Positions 38,070 through 61,168 of a stretch of DNA of 64,000 nucleotides are shown one piece after another. Each line of letters starts with the position of its first letter. The first letter of the stretch is position 1. Under the pieces are notes generated by a model. The model ran no database searches and was not told the DNA's origin. It worked only from the letters and a program-made list of their open reading frames with translations. The position numbers and the translations under genes were made by a program. Location: the NCBI RefSeq assembly GCF_047495875.1, contig NC_092466.1, forward strand, positions 10,598,561 to 10,662,560, given 5' to 3'. The DNA comes from Pithys albifrons albifrons (taxonomy: Eukaryota; Chordata; Aves; Passeriformes; Thamnophilidae).

Positions 38070-41000
38070 ATAATGTCTTTTATTAAACTAGAAGATTAAA
38101 TGCTGGTGTCTGTCTTTTAGGCACCACAATTCTGCACCTCCTTTAACTTTGTTGCTGTTGAAATGCATTTTGCACTAAAAACCAATATTTACTTTTTCCC
38201 CTTCAGAAAGAAAGCTGTAGGGTTTTTCATTAGATGCCCTACTACACTAAAACAAAAGGAATGTAAAAGTTTTTACCACTATTTGCTTTATAGGTGTCCA
38301 GTCTAAATGACTGTGAGTAAAGCAGGTACTATAATCCAACTTTTGAATTTTCTTGTAATTGGTCTGCATGAAAATCTATATTTTGAGATCTTTTGAAGAG
38401 TGATAAGTATATAATGAGAAAGCAGTTCTTGATAATTTGAGGTGCTGCAAAAGTACAACTTACATTCAAGTTCGTGTCAGACTAGAAACATCAGAAAACT
38501 TTCAAAAGACTCCGTGGCAGCTTATTTACAAATATACTATTTATAATGAATGCATTGATACAGAATGACTCTTATAAAAAAGCAAGGCAATCTTTTATAT
38601 AGACATAACAATCGACATTACAATAATTCAGATTAAAAGTACATTTGTGTAGATTGTTTACACTCTTGCTTAGTTTTTAACCACTAAGTTAGTGTGGTCT
38701 GGTATTTTTCCACAGCAAAGGTCCTGTGCAGTCCTGGTTAAGACCTAAATCAGAATAAAAACCATCACTTTTTTATATTTGCTAATGTAAAAACAAAACC
38801 CATTTGTAGATACTATCACTTGTTTATAATCATTCTTACTGTGCCTTGAAGTTTGTGTTGTGCAAATTACTGCCAACTGCACATTTCTAACTAGAAGCTA
38901 TTCTGGCATGTCCATTTGATACAACTGAGGTGTGAAACGTGAAAGTTCTTAGTTGCATCCAGGTATGAAAAGTTTCCTGATATGAGTTTGTGCTGATTCA
39001 GAAATCTAATTTATTTTGGGGTTTAAAAAAAGGGGAAAAAATAACCTCTCAAAGTTTTCTAATTGCCAAATAAAGGATATTTTCCAAACTCCCAGGATTG
39101 AAGATGACACTTGAATTCCAGGTTACACAATAAGTTTAAGCACTAACCAGAGATAACAATCTAAGTAGTACTTGTTTAAATCATGTACATGGGCAGACAC
39201 GACCTTCAAGAAGTCTAAACATGCATGTTCCTCACCTAAAAAAAAAGACTTAAGAGAGGCACTGAAGCAAATATTCTACAACCCAAGTCTATTTCAAAAA
39301 AGGGTGCATGAAGGTCAACATTTCCATTGGCATCTGCCAAGCTGAAAAGTCCTAATTGCACAACTGTGTGACGCAACTTTACAAGCAGCATTTCCACTGC
39401 ATTTATACTTGACAATTTGGTGATGAACTAAAATACGGGACAGCAAGAGACACAATTTCAATGGGTTTATACTAAAACATTTTTGCAAAGAATTATCAAA
39501 CATCTTCAAACATCTTCCTATTTAGTAAATTAAAATTGAATACGTGACCAACACAAGTCACAACAGCAATTATTCCTTCTTTAGCAAATCTCTGACCTGC
39601 TTTACACCTTACCAGACTTCCATACTACATAGTCTATGGTAATTTAGCTTGTTAAATCAAGGCATAAGTCAGGATAGTGTCCTTATGGGGCATGTGTATG
39701 TATGCACATAGGCACAATACATACAAAATTGGTATCTTGTCTATGGACAAGCAATCAAGGTCATGATTTTCATCCAAAGTAAAGATTGTCACATTTTTCA
39801 ATAACTGTTCTAAATTATATTCCCTGGTATGGAAAGGGGGATAAATATTTAATACAAGTATCTGGAAATCACTTGTTTTCAAAGATGCTGTAAATAATTA
39901 ATTTCTCCACCTTGTCTATGCTTTCACACATCTGTAGATACACAAATACATTTTTATATGTATGTATACATACCCTTGTCAGACTGAAAGTCTTTCCAAT
40001 CATACTTTAACTAATTAGAGCAAATAAAATTCTTAAACATGTATAAGCCAGTATGTGTGTCTAACTGAATGTCATCAGGCACTAAATACAATTTAGAAAC
40101 TACACCAGTTAACAATCCAGCATCCTAGAAAATGCAAAAGTCTGTTATGTCAGGATGTAAGATTGTTTTGAATTACCAAATCAGTTAGATTTATGTGGAT
40201 CTATGTATAAATTTGGATATAAACCCATGTAGGTATATATATGGATTTATATGCATGTATTCCCAACTGTGCCAGATATTCCATAATTATAATTAATTTA
40301 TAATTAAAGGATAATTTTAAAGAACTTTTCATGTTCTTCTGAGTTGATTTTTCCAGTACCATAACTTCTCTCACACTGCTTTTATTCAAATTTCTCTTGA
40401 GACACTGAAAAAACAAGCATTCACCTCAGGGTGTAGAAAATTAAACTCCTAAAACTGGGCTCAGGATTATCTGGCACTGCAACAACCATACTAGTACAAA
40501 GATAGTTTGAAAAAATATCCTGTTTTTAATCTAGTAATGAATTAAAACATAGCTTTATTTATTCCTATAAGTGTGTTGAAAGATAGTTTGTTTTTAAGCG
40601 AGTGTAACGAGCACTATTTTGGTGGCCAACTTTCCCACAAGAATTTTTGTGAGCGAGGGACAGCTCCAATCATACAGTCATTACCCATGTACCTTAACAA
40701 GGTGAATAATCAATGTATTTACAAACTAAACAAATTCAATTCCGTCAACCCTTCTAAAAATGGGATTGAGGAGCAGACAGGGAATGAGACCAAGACGTTT
40801 GAAAACACACGGGGCTGCCACTTTTGTTTTGAGGAACCATATTAATCAAACCAGTTTCCCTTAGTGACCTCAGGGCACAAATACGGACTTAGCAGTATAT
40901 TCAGAAGTTAGATTACAGTCTTGATACTAAGCATTTCAGCATCTTCATATTTTTAACACCTTAGTGCTGAGAAAGATTAACCCAGGCAGAACTGTAAAGA

Positions 41001-42902
41001 ACTAGCCTTTTATAAACTAAAGTCTAAACTGAAAAGCTACAGTAGATGTAAAAAAAAAAAAAAGGGGGGTAGGGAACAGAGACAGAGTGTGTGAGAAAGA
41101 ACAGACATTACTTAGTAAAATCCAGTGACATCTACAATAGTTTTACAGCATGTTTAAGCCCTCTAAGGTTTTATATCTCCACCTGCCTTCCATATAAACT
41201 TACTCCTTGTTAATGAAAAGACGAACAGCAAAACAAGATGCAAATTGATCAAGGGAATACACCTAAATAAGCATGCCTGAAAGCCAGAAGTAATATTCCC
41301 ATACTTCTGCCTGTGAAACAGATTTCCCATGGCATCGATTGATTTGATTTTGTGCAAAAGGTACAGTCCTCTTAAGTCACACTATGCCAGCAGGAATTCC
41401 TATGAGTATAAACTGAACAATTCTGGGGGAATTGTGGAATGCAACCACCTTGAGTTCCTACCCTCCTGAAAAGGGACAGCTGGCCCTACAAGTGCAGCAA
41501 TAATGTAAATCCCCCTGAAGCATCTTCTGCCTTTTAAACAGCCGAGAAATTAATTATAAAACTGGATCTCCACTACTTACAGAGCTACCAACATCTCTGC
41601 ACAAATGAAAAAGGTGCCTCTTTTTTAACAGATTGGTTTAATACTGAAACAGAGAGGATGAAGTTAAAAAAGAATAATCAAGATACTGAACTGAATATTT
41701 TGAAGCAAGTGCCCCAGCTGTGGGGAAAAGTGCATTTAGTTCAGCAGCAAAACAGCACAGTGTGAAGATATTGTGCTTGGACACAGAAGTTCCATAATGG
41801 AAGGAGGTACAAGGCAAGTCAAGATATAAAACCATAGTACATTGTTAACCAACCTTAAAACTTACATATATTGCAGTGTTTAAAAGTAAGACACATTCAT
41901 TTATTGTACAAGGTCTATAGGGAATCCTTAAAATTGCCTGTTGTAGTTTATGACTCAACATTGTAATAAAAATGTACATATATTTTATTTCCTTGTCACT
42001 TAAGTGTACTGTTAGACCTCATAGACTTGTCACTTCACACAATGAAAACTGCTCTTCACTGAGCAAACTCGACGTTTTTACCGATCTGGAAAGGTTTACT
42101 TGTGCTAGAAAAGACCAACCGCAAAAGGCTCAGTTCAGATATGTTATGCCTGCAACTGATAACTCAGGGAAGCAAGACATAAAGGAATTCAAGCTCTTTT
42201 TTTTGTTTCTTTTCTTTTCATTTTGACTGCATCCTTTTCACCTGCCAGTTGTTCTGATGAGTACATGTTTTTAGTATACAAACTGGTTGATAAAAATTCA
42301 TCAGCAGAGGCATACAAATTCTAGATATGATTGATTAAAACAGAGCAAATCAGAATAAAACAAGATCCAGTGATTTACTCTGACTGTAAACAATATAAAA
42401 ACACCATTTGCTTCAAATCTCAAAATAAGTTAAAAGAAAATCCCAACCTTAGGGCACATGACCCTTTCAGGTTTGGATACAAAAAAAAGGGGGAGGGAGA
42501 AAAACAGAAAAGTTCATTATATAAAGGTTATACATTTCTCTTAACTGAAAATAAATCTAAGTAAAACTGGTTTTGTCCCTTAAATTTAAAGTTTGAGTTC
42601 ATTGGCAATTGCTTTAAATGAACTGGCATTTTCAGATTATTCAGACAACTTCCATCAAGTTCAGCAAAGAAAACTTAGACAAGCATTTTTACAGAATAAA
42701 AAAAATCTACATGGCTATGATTCCTCTATTAGCAGAAACACATAATGCAGTCTTAAATTTGCCTTTTTATATTATTTATATATTTATATATATATATAAT
42801 ATAATATAAACTACATATATTATATTATATATACATATACAGACAATTACAACATTAATGCAGTTTGTATTTTGTACAGTGTATTGGACAATTCAATTAG
42901 CA
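38070..42902 (-). other. SHOC2: Probable SHOC2 3' UTR and 3' flank
   Basis: AT-rich DNA with no coding signal follows the SHOC2 stop. Minus-strand AATAAA signals occur at 41984-41989, 41900-41905, 40554-40563 (two overlapping copies), 40381-40386, 39010-39015 and 38079-38084. A 1-2.5 kb UTR would use the signals near 41.9 or 40.56 kb. A longer form reaching 38.1 kb is possible. An AT dinucleotide microsatellite (about 42766-42835) lies close to the stop codon. The true end needs transcript data. Confidence 0.4.
42766..42835. repeat. AT-rich microsatellite in SHOC2 3' UTR
   Basis: About 70 bases of interrupted TA repeats, starting 67 bases beyond the SHOC2 stop codon in the direction of transcription. 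Likely length-variable. Confidence 0.8.
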
Positions 42903-51879
<8,977 letters not shown>

Positions 51880-54800
51880 CTACAGGTAGAAAACAGGAAT
51901 TAATATATTGTTAGAATCACACAGAGGCCCAGAACAAGGTGTGACTTCTGATTTTTCTGTTGTCTCATGCTCTACACTTCAAAATTTCATATGGTGAAGT
52001 ATGGCTATAATCCCAAAACAAGAGATACATCTATTCCAGTGCTTTCCAATGCTGAAGTCAACCACGCAGAAATAGATTGTGCATATTAAATGTTCTTCTG
52101 AAGTTGTGCACAATACAGCAACTGAGCAAGGCCTAGATCCTGTTGCAGAAGTCCCTCTATTCTAATCTTTCTACCAACAAAACAGACTATCATTTTCCAG
52201 ATGTCCCCAAAATGACTTTTTCAAATTAAGGATAGTATCATTCAATACCATGACTCGTATTACCAGACCTTGGGCACGCATCATACAGCTTAGTCCTGGC
52301 AAAACAATTTCCTCTGCAGTGGGGGAAATAAAAACCCCAACTTTACCACTCCCCAATAGCCAAAAAGCATTTAAAAAGTGATAGGAGAAACCCCAAAACT
52401 TCCAAGTTTTCTGAGGGATACTGAAGGGAACATCTGGAGGAAGACCACAAAAATCTGGACACTATGCATGTAAAGATATTTCTGAATATTGCCAGGCTGA
52501 TGGGTCCTGGTCAATACGTCTTTCTGTCAGGAAAAGAAAGGCTTGAGAAAAATTTCAACTTGAAAATTTCCTTTCTGAAGTTCCCTTTAGGCCCAGCCTT
52601 TACCATCCAAGAGGTACTAAGGACCATAATCAACTGCTTGAGGATGTTGTTGAGCTACAGGGTGGGTGGGCATTTCGCCTCTCCTGCAGGTAGTAAGACC
52701 TTGAACTTCACTGAAAAGTCAACTGACAAATAATACAAAGAAACTTTTCTTCTGGCTCATCCCTACAGTCAGAAAAGGTGTCTGTACAGGTGGGCTCTCT
52801 GCACCAGTGAAGAAGCTTGGGAACAAGTTCACACAATCAGTTCCTCACAAAACATTTGGTATTTTACATTCATTTTACAACTACCCACGGCACAATACAT
52901 TTGTTCTGAAAATTGAAGGACCAGACAGACACATTAGAGAAGAAACATAAGATTTAACAAATGGCATCATGAATAACCAAAAATAATTTTAAAACATGAA
53001 GGATCTTAATATGTACAGTCTAACTACTCATTAAATAAAGGCTACATGAATGTCTATGCATATCTCCTTATACAAAGGTTATTGGAACACAGCAAAGGAA
53101 GAAGTAAATGCAGTGTCTGTCTGCTAGACAGGAAAATTTTCAATAAAGCAAGTGGCAAAATATCTCTTTCCTGAACTTGGTCAAAATGTACTCTAAAAAT
53201 GTCCCTACATCACCAAATAGCTGGGAATGTAGACAATAAAAACTGGAAATTGGCAATGCTGTATGTTTTGCTGAAGTTACTAAAATTCAAAGTCACAAGA
53301 AAAGTGAAAGTAAAATAAAAAATAAAAAAGAACCTAACACCCCCACCCCCCACACACACCCCAGCAGGGGTGGGGGCAACAAAAAACCAAAAACCCACAA
53401 AACCCCTTATATAGCACAACAATTAGCTCCACCTTACACATGAAGAAACAGGATAAATTCTCAGCGCATATCTGACATTTAGCTAACAAGCTAACAAATT
53501 TTACTTAGCACCATCAGTGACACCAAAAGTCAAAACAGGCAGCCACCCAGCATTGCTTAACTAGTAGTAACTCCCATTGGGATTTTTATTTCCATTTCTT
53601 TAGGTGCTTTCTTTCTACACAAATATACAATTAACTTTTGCAGAAACAACAAAATCCTCACTTAATCAAAAAAAAGCATTTAAAATCCAAGGCTATCAAT
53701 ATTGCTCTCCAGTGCACAAATCTTCACCTTTTCATGCTAAATCCTACAATGCATACATACACTAAAGAGAGTAATTAACGCTTATTCTGATCCTACAATC
53801 CACTAGTATAAGGGTACACATTTGTACATAAGTTAGCTACTTCATGCCTTATTTGTGAGATCAGGCATTGCTGGCTGAATAGAAAACTGGCCTCACTTCA
53901 TATGATAAACATCCCATTGCAAGGCACAAAGATCATTAGGATTTTACATTCTAGGGATGAACAAAACACATCTTGACTGTATTTCTCTTAATTGTTATTT
54001 AATGTTTCACTAAAAACTGAACAAAAAACTTTGCACAAAATACACTATCAACCTACTGTTGTTTTTCACTACTTAAACCTCAAGCTAGATGCTGATCTGT
54101 GTTTTTTCAGGCAAAAAGAGCGAACAGGGAAGTAGACAATATGATGCCAACTGTTGCTTAGCAATACAACATTGCTATGCCAGTTCCCAGATTGTGAGCA
54201 CAGGTTGTATGTATATGGCTCCCTTCCTACCAGCAATGTGGCATTTCAGAAAAATGAAACAAGGCAGCCATCAGAGAGCATCAAAATGTACCATAATTTT
54301 CCCAGAGAGAATGACACACGCTGGCTATCCTCGTGACATTATCAGAAAGGAGGCATAAATAACAGCTCCCAGTAATTTTTTCTTATCATAAGTAGCATTT
54401 CTTAAAAGAACTTTATCACTGTTTCTCTACTAGTTATCTTTCTCCTCCATGGGAAAGGCATGCAAAGGCATAACAGAAAACACATCCTGCATGTGCCACA
54501 TTCCTCATGACTGTTTTACACACCACAGCACTAAATGCAGTTATTCCTGAGAACAAAACCAGGAAGATTTCAGCTGGAGCTTCATCAAGTAGCACCTCTC
54601 CCACTGCTCCTGGAAGGACTGCCCTGCACCCAGCTGACGGAGGCAGCATGGGCCACCTTCTCATTTCAAGCCAGAAATTATTTACAGCCAATTTACTGCC
54701 ATTTAGTCTTCTGTGAACAAGACTCGGGTATCTTTTCACCCTCATAGTTTATACTCACACCTCATGGCCAATGTGATGAGAAACCCTTATCAGCTTTAAT

Positions 54801-57800
54801 CTTCACATTCTGGACAAGACAGATCTTAGTTGTGTCTTCACAAAACAGGATGACCCTTAGAACTCTTCCCTCTGCTCAGTGTGTTTAAGTTTACTTTCTT
54901 TTTTTTTTAAAGGAATACTTGGTACAATGATGTTAATATTTGGCTCCACGGTCCACAGGTCAGCGGGTGGTCAGCTGGATAACACAAAGGCCAAGTGACA
55001 CACTCCAGTTTACAACAGAGACTGTCACAACTTGCTAAATGGCACACTTTGTGCAACAAGTGATCCCATTTACAGCTCCCTGAGCTCAGAGTCACCAAGT
55101 TGATACTTGTATTTGGAGCTGCTTTACTGTGCCTGCACTCATCTCCATCATTTCCAGTTCAGCTACTGGTTCCCGAGATGGCACCACATTAGGTACCTGC
55201 TGATGGGCTGCAGGTTAAGTCTAAGAAAAAAGGCAAGGAAGGCAACAACTGATCATGACCGACTCAGACTGCCATCAGGATTATTTGCAGATGCACTTTT
55301 TTCATTAATGCCATACCTCAGCAGCTCCTTTAAACATCTCCTCACAGGCAGTGACTCAGAAAATGCAGTGCTAGATGTTCATCAACATGACAGTTTGATA
55401 AAAAGTGAAAAGTTACTAGCAGGGAAAGCAACAAGTAAAACCCTTTCCCACTTGTTTTCTTAAGAGAACCCATTACAAAAAACCTTGTAAACTCAACTAC
55501 CTTATTTGTTGGTACTTCTGAAAATAACATAGTAAAGCCTCACTAAGCCTTAAACTCACACCAGGCCTAAGAAAGTCACTGCAAAATTGTTTTAGTTCAA
55601 GTTTTGGTGTGAACAGTCACTCTTTAAAATGAGGTTTCACACAGACACCTTGTTTGAGGCCCGTTTTGGTACCAGCAGAACACTAACACCCACCAGCAGG
55701 CTCCACTTGGCCCAAGCTATCAGGTCTGAAGCAACCTAAGCACAGAATTCACAGTCCCATCACTGAGTGACTGAATGTGTCTCTCAGGATTAACTGTTTC
55801 ATTTACACAGAAATTAATTAAAAATATTCAGAAGCATGCAAATCCAGAATCATTAAACTCTGTTACTATAAAAGGGACTCTAAATAGATGGTTTAAATTA
55901 AAGTCTTTATTAAAGGAACCTCAAAAATATTAGTCAAAGGAAAGACAGGTGTTTACCCATCCCAAAACAAAGGGAAAGCTGAAAATAAAGCAGGAAACCA
56001 CTCTTTAAAACCCACAATTTTTAGAAAGACCACCTAAAGTGGTTCATCAAGTAGGAACAATACATCTTTCTTGAATATTTCTAAATCAAGGGAAAAAAAG
56101 AACTGGAATATTCAATAATATAAAGAAATACAAAGTCCTAGCAGTGCTTTCTAAAGGGAGTGACAAATGCTCTCTTCTGAGGTTTACCACACCTCTTCCT
56201 TTCCCTCCCTTAGTTAATAATCCTTCAAATTCCCAATCCTTAGATGAAGGGTCATTATTATTGTGAAATGTTACTGCAGAATTGCTAAAAGATGGAATAA
56301 TTTATCCGTTTCATGGAACTTAGTTCACCGAGCTAGTTTGCTATCAGGATCAGTTGCTTTCTTTCAAATAAACTGAAAGTATCAGCTCAATTTAAAATCT
56401 GTTCACTAAAGAAAACTTCTGCAGGTAACGTTAAAAACATAAATTGGACTTACAAGAGCTGTGCACATCCAAATTCCTTAAGATCATAATCCAAAGTATA
56501 AATGAACCTCATCACACAAAAGAAAATTGCTACAAACAATATGGCACTATAAAGTATTTCTGATGGTCTAAATATAATAAATATTCTTAGATTTTGATTT
56601 GACTAGGCACACACTGAGCAGCCAACTAAAGAACATGTTTTACATGATCACACATTACTTCACCGAGTATTGTTCACTTAATGCACTAAGGGATCTTCTT
56701 CTAGCAAAGAGAAACTGCTGATTTGCATACAAAAGATACCAGTGTCGTTTTTAACAAATAGAAAGCAAGACAGACAACTAAAATTTAAAAAAGGGTTTTT
56801 TAAAAAAATAAACTTGATGTCACTTTAAAAAACAAAAAAAACTTACATGAATCAAGTTTAATAACACCACATGGTATTAATCTTGTAGTGAGAAAAACAA
56901 AGATGACAATATGAAAGAAAAAGCCAAAAGAACTTCAAGGAGTATATTGCAAAGGAATATACCCATGGCCCTTAAAAGTATTTCAAATTGTAGAGGAGAA
57001 ACAAACCAGAGATGGCCAGCTACAGACAGATTAAACACTGCATTCAAATACTTCAGCAGTGCTCCCAGTCTAAAATAGCTGTGAGTCAGGAGATGCCTTC
57101 ACCACACTGTGTACTGACTCCATACTAGTTTTTCCAGATGTCAGCCATACTCTGTGACAACTGTTCAACTGTTTCGCAGATTTTTAGGTGAAAGGAGCTG
57201 TTGACATGTTTAATCTAATCTCTTATCAGAAAGCAAACTGGTTCCCCTGATAGCTGTAGAGTAAAACGAAAGGCTTCAGATAAAGTGTTTTACCCTTCAG
57301 TTGCATTCCACAAGCAAAGATGATGCCTGCTCAGTCCAATATGGCAATAGCACAAAGTGACTGCTCCAAGGAGACACCTCAAAAGGGATCTCAGTGATCT
57401 TGTGGCAGAGGAAAGGGGAACAAAATCACATGGTCAGCATTCATCTGATTCAGGGGCATCTCTTCCTAAAATAAAGCCTATAGGTTTAACTCGTGTCACC
57501 AAACATCATCTGAGAGATCCAATCCTTTCTACAGTCCCCACTTCCCTCATATTTAATATGCTCTGACTAAAGGCTGATGCTTTAGGAAAACAGAGAATGG
57601 TGACAGAAAGGTGATGGGGCTGGGAAGGCAACCACTCTTCAGGAAAACTGCAGGAAGAAAAGCCCTCCTGATCATTGCTACCAACTACCAAAGCCAAAGC
57701 ATGAAATGTAATTATACTCTTCCAAATGCTAAAAGTATAGTGAAACACAAGGCAAAATTTGACTTAATTTTACTAGTTTAGCAGTAAACTGGCTTTTAGT

Positions 57801-58784
57801 GTATTTTAATTTTTCTTTTCAGCCACCAATACCTCCTGATACATCAGGCCAGTGTAGGAGGCAAATTCAGACTCACAAATTACCAGGGTCAGCAGGGTCC
57901 ATCATTTCTTGTCCTGCTCAAACCAAAGCACATTATCTTCCCTACACAAATTCTAGGAATTCTCATAAAGATGTTATCTATTAGAAAGCTATTTAACATG
58001 AATTTCAAATTACTCTCTACCACCCTTATGAGTTTAAATGCCATCTTGAAGAGAGCAGAGTTCTCTCTATTTCCAGGCTAAATGTATCATGGAGAGACAA
58101 GCCTTCCCTCATTATTTCAAGATTAAGGCTAAACTGTGACCACAGCAGGACTCAGTTATTTTCCAGCTCTGATTCAAGACTACTAACATTGCTGACTGCA
58201 CATGTGAAAGATGCACACAAGACACTTGTAAAACTTGAGCGACAGAGGCTCAAGCACCCGACAGGCACCACACACGACACCTGCACAAGAGTACAGAGCA
58301 CAAACTCTTTGTGACATTTCTGAAACTGTCTAAGCAATGAAAAGTCAACTTGAAATTCATTTAATGTGTGCATCAAAATGCCTGCTTGTCTCAATGCTGG
58401 TGTGTTCCTTTGAATCACTTCTTCCCTTGTGCCTTCTTCTCACATAAAGAAAATAAGATTATAGGTTTTTTCTTTCTGCAGTATACAAATCATTCTGAAA
58501 ATGCTGAGCTGCAGTTACAATATATGTGTACACATTGGTCTCTGTGTCTATTTACTGTGTGGTGGTACATACATTCACTAAAATAAACTGCCCCTATCCT
58601 AATCTTACCAGGAAGAATATCCAACCAGAATACAAAATAAAAAAAATATTTTCATAACTACATATTGAATTGGTAAACTCAGAATTAGTAAGCAAATAGA
58701 AGCTAGCTTAACCTTTTAAAAAAATACATATGTATTTAACTAAATTGGCTTTGCATTTGAAGATGTATTAATTAAAACAAAAAG

Positions 58785-58846
58785 GGGGAGTTATAATAAG
58801 CTGAAAATGATACCAGGGGAGTTATAATAAGCTGAAAATGATACCA
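58785..58846. repeat. Perfect two-copy 31-bp tandem duplication
   Basis: The 31-base segment 58785-58815 is repeated exactly at 58816-58846, inside a SHOC2 intron. Identity suggests a recent duplication, or an assembly artefact. Confidence 0.95.
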
Positions 58847-61140
58847 AAATACAAAAACACTTCACATTGCAATAGAGTCAAAAGCAACAGTTGGACCTTA
58901 TTTGGGGCTATCAATGAATGTGTTGCATTTTACTTAATTCACTCTGCATGCAGTAACACAAAGCAACTGAAATTTATTTAATTTTTCATTGGTAGTCTTT
59001 TTTTCTCTTTTCAAATGACTATTTAAAGCCTTTCTGTGAAATTAAATATTTATGTAAATGTAAATCACATTATAAGAGAGCAGTTTATACCTAACTGGCA
59101 ATGCAGTAAAAACATTAACCTTTCCCAGTTAGGTGAAAGATGTGTTTAATTTTTTAAGTCTGCCCTACTATATAGAGCAAACATATAAAATGTATGACAC
59201 ACGAATATACATTTATAATTTTAGCTAATTAAGGAATGAGAATTATTGTATGCAGACCAGAGTTCCACTTAGTATCTTCCCTTCATTTGAAAAAAAAATG
59301 CTGCCCAACACCAGATACAAAGAGAAGAACCTCGGGAAAGGGGAAAGGACACCCTGAAACTTCCTCAAGAGCTGAGGGAAGATTCAGCAGTGTGTGGCTC
59401 AGTGACTTCCCAAATTTAGAAGCATCTGTTATACTTTTTTTCTGCATAATTGCCACATCACCTCATGAAATTTTATCATCTGCAGAAACCTGTGCAAACA
59501 TCGAGACCCAGATGTTCCCTGCCCACTGCTTTTCACAAGTCTGAGGTCAACAACACACAGCTTTGCCTCATCCCTGCTGTTCCCGTCTTGGAGGACGCAG
59601 CAAAGACCCACTTTCCACTTAACTCTCTTCTGCCACTTGCTCATTTCCAGTCAATTTTGCTACTTCACATTTACTAAGTCTAGAATTGATGCTAACAAGA
59701 ACCAGAAGCTTCTTCCCCTTTGTGAGACCACCATGAGAACTAGATAAGGTTTATAATAACTTGAAAATTAGAGTGTAAAAGTGGGAGCTACTGCCATTAA
59801 TCACATAAAGAAAAGGCTGAGCTTACTGCAATTGCCCAATACTAGCAGAATCTAATTTGTTTCACTAACAGCATAGTCCAAGAGCAAAACCTTCCTTAAA
59901 GCACCGAACACTCATCAGATGCCCCAAGATGAGCCTATGGAAAAAGGCTTGATGCTTCAAAACATGGAATGCTTACAGACCAAAGCACGAGGCCATGCAC
60001 TTAAATGTTAAGAACATGGATATTGCCACGAAAGCTGGAGCAGGAGCCTGTGCCCTCTGCTCCATCAGAACAGCGAGCAATTAGTAACATCAAACCCATC
60101 AGTCGAGTATGAACGTTGTCCCTGAGCACTGAGGGAGCTGCAGGTGCTGAGACATTTCAGAACGATACTCCCTTTTTTGCTAAGCCTGCCAAATTCAAAA
60201 TAGCATTTTAAAATAGTTGCACATTTCTACAGAAACATCTTTACTTCTAGGGACTTAGAGCTCTCAGCCACAGTTTGTATAATCGGAGCTGCACCAATTA
60301 CATGCATCTGGTTCTGGTCAACAATGCTTTGTGTTTTATCAAACCTATGTTTAAAAAGCACTACAGTGCTCCCAGATGTACACTGGGGACAAACAGCTTA
60401 GAAAACTCGTTTGGAGCACAATTTCAACCAGCAAAAACAGTAAACCTACTCCATATATTTGCTTTCATGAGGGTTGTGAATTCGGCTTCTGAGGTTGATG
60501 TGCCACAGCAAAGGGCAGGAGTGTAGAGCAGAGCTGTAAATATTCCTCTCATTTTCCTAACCATCTCCTAGGAACCGTGCTACGTCAGACACTGGAAAGT
60601 GTGTCCAGTGACGGAATTTTTTGTGCTTTTAAAGTATACTTTTGGAACATTTACAACTGACTATTCTCTTTCTTATTAAAATGTTTGTTGCCTTAAATGT
60701 CCAGGAATATGGAACATTTGACTGTAATCAAACTGTGCATGTAAACACACAAAACTAGAAAATTACAAAGCAGATGAAGAATCTTTGTTTTTTTGAAGCT
60801 GTAATTTTTTCTCAAGTAAGTGTTTCTGTGCTTTTAAGTAAGAAATTGTGAACACATTTGTACAGAATGCTAAAATGAAAAGTTCAAAGAGGTAACACTC
60901 ACAATGCAGTATTTGCAGAACAAAATTATCTAAACTAGCTTGTAATCCTAAGAAACACTTTACTCCACCCAAAGCTTGTTTTCTGTCTCAAAAGTCCAAC
61001 TAATAATTTTAATATAAATGGTATGTTCTTCACTTTCTTTTACATATCTTTTGGATATATTACTGTGCCAGCTAAGTATACAGAGATAAGACATTGTGTA
61101 AATAAAAGTAGATAATAATTCCACCACCCCCCAAAACGGA

Positions 61141-61168
61141 ACCCCCCACACACACAATACAGGGGGGT
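61141..61168. repeat. C6/G6 inverted repeat
   Basis: ACCCCCC (61141-61147) pairs with GGGGGGT (61162-61168) across a 14-base CA-rich loop within a SHOC2 intron. Low-complexity hairpin of unknown role. Confidence 0.7.
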
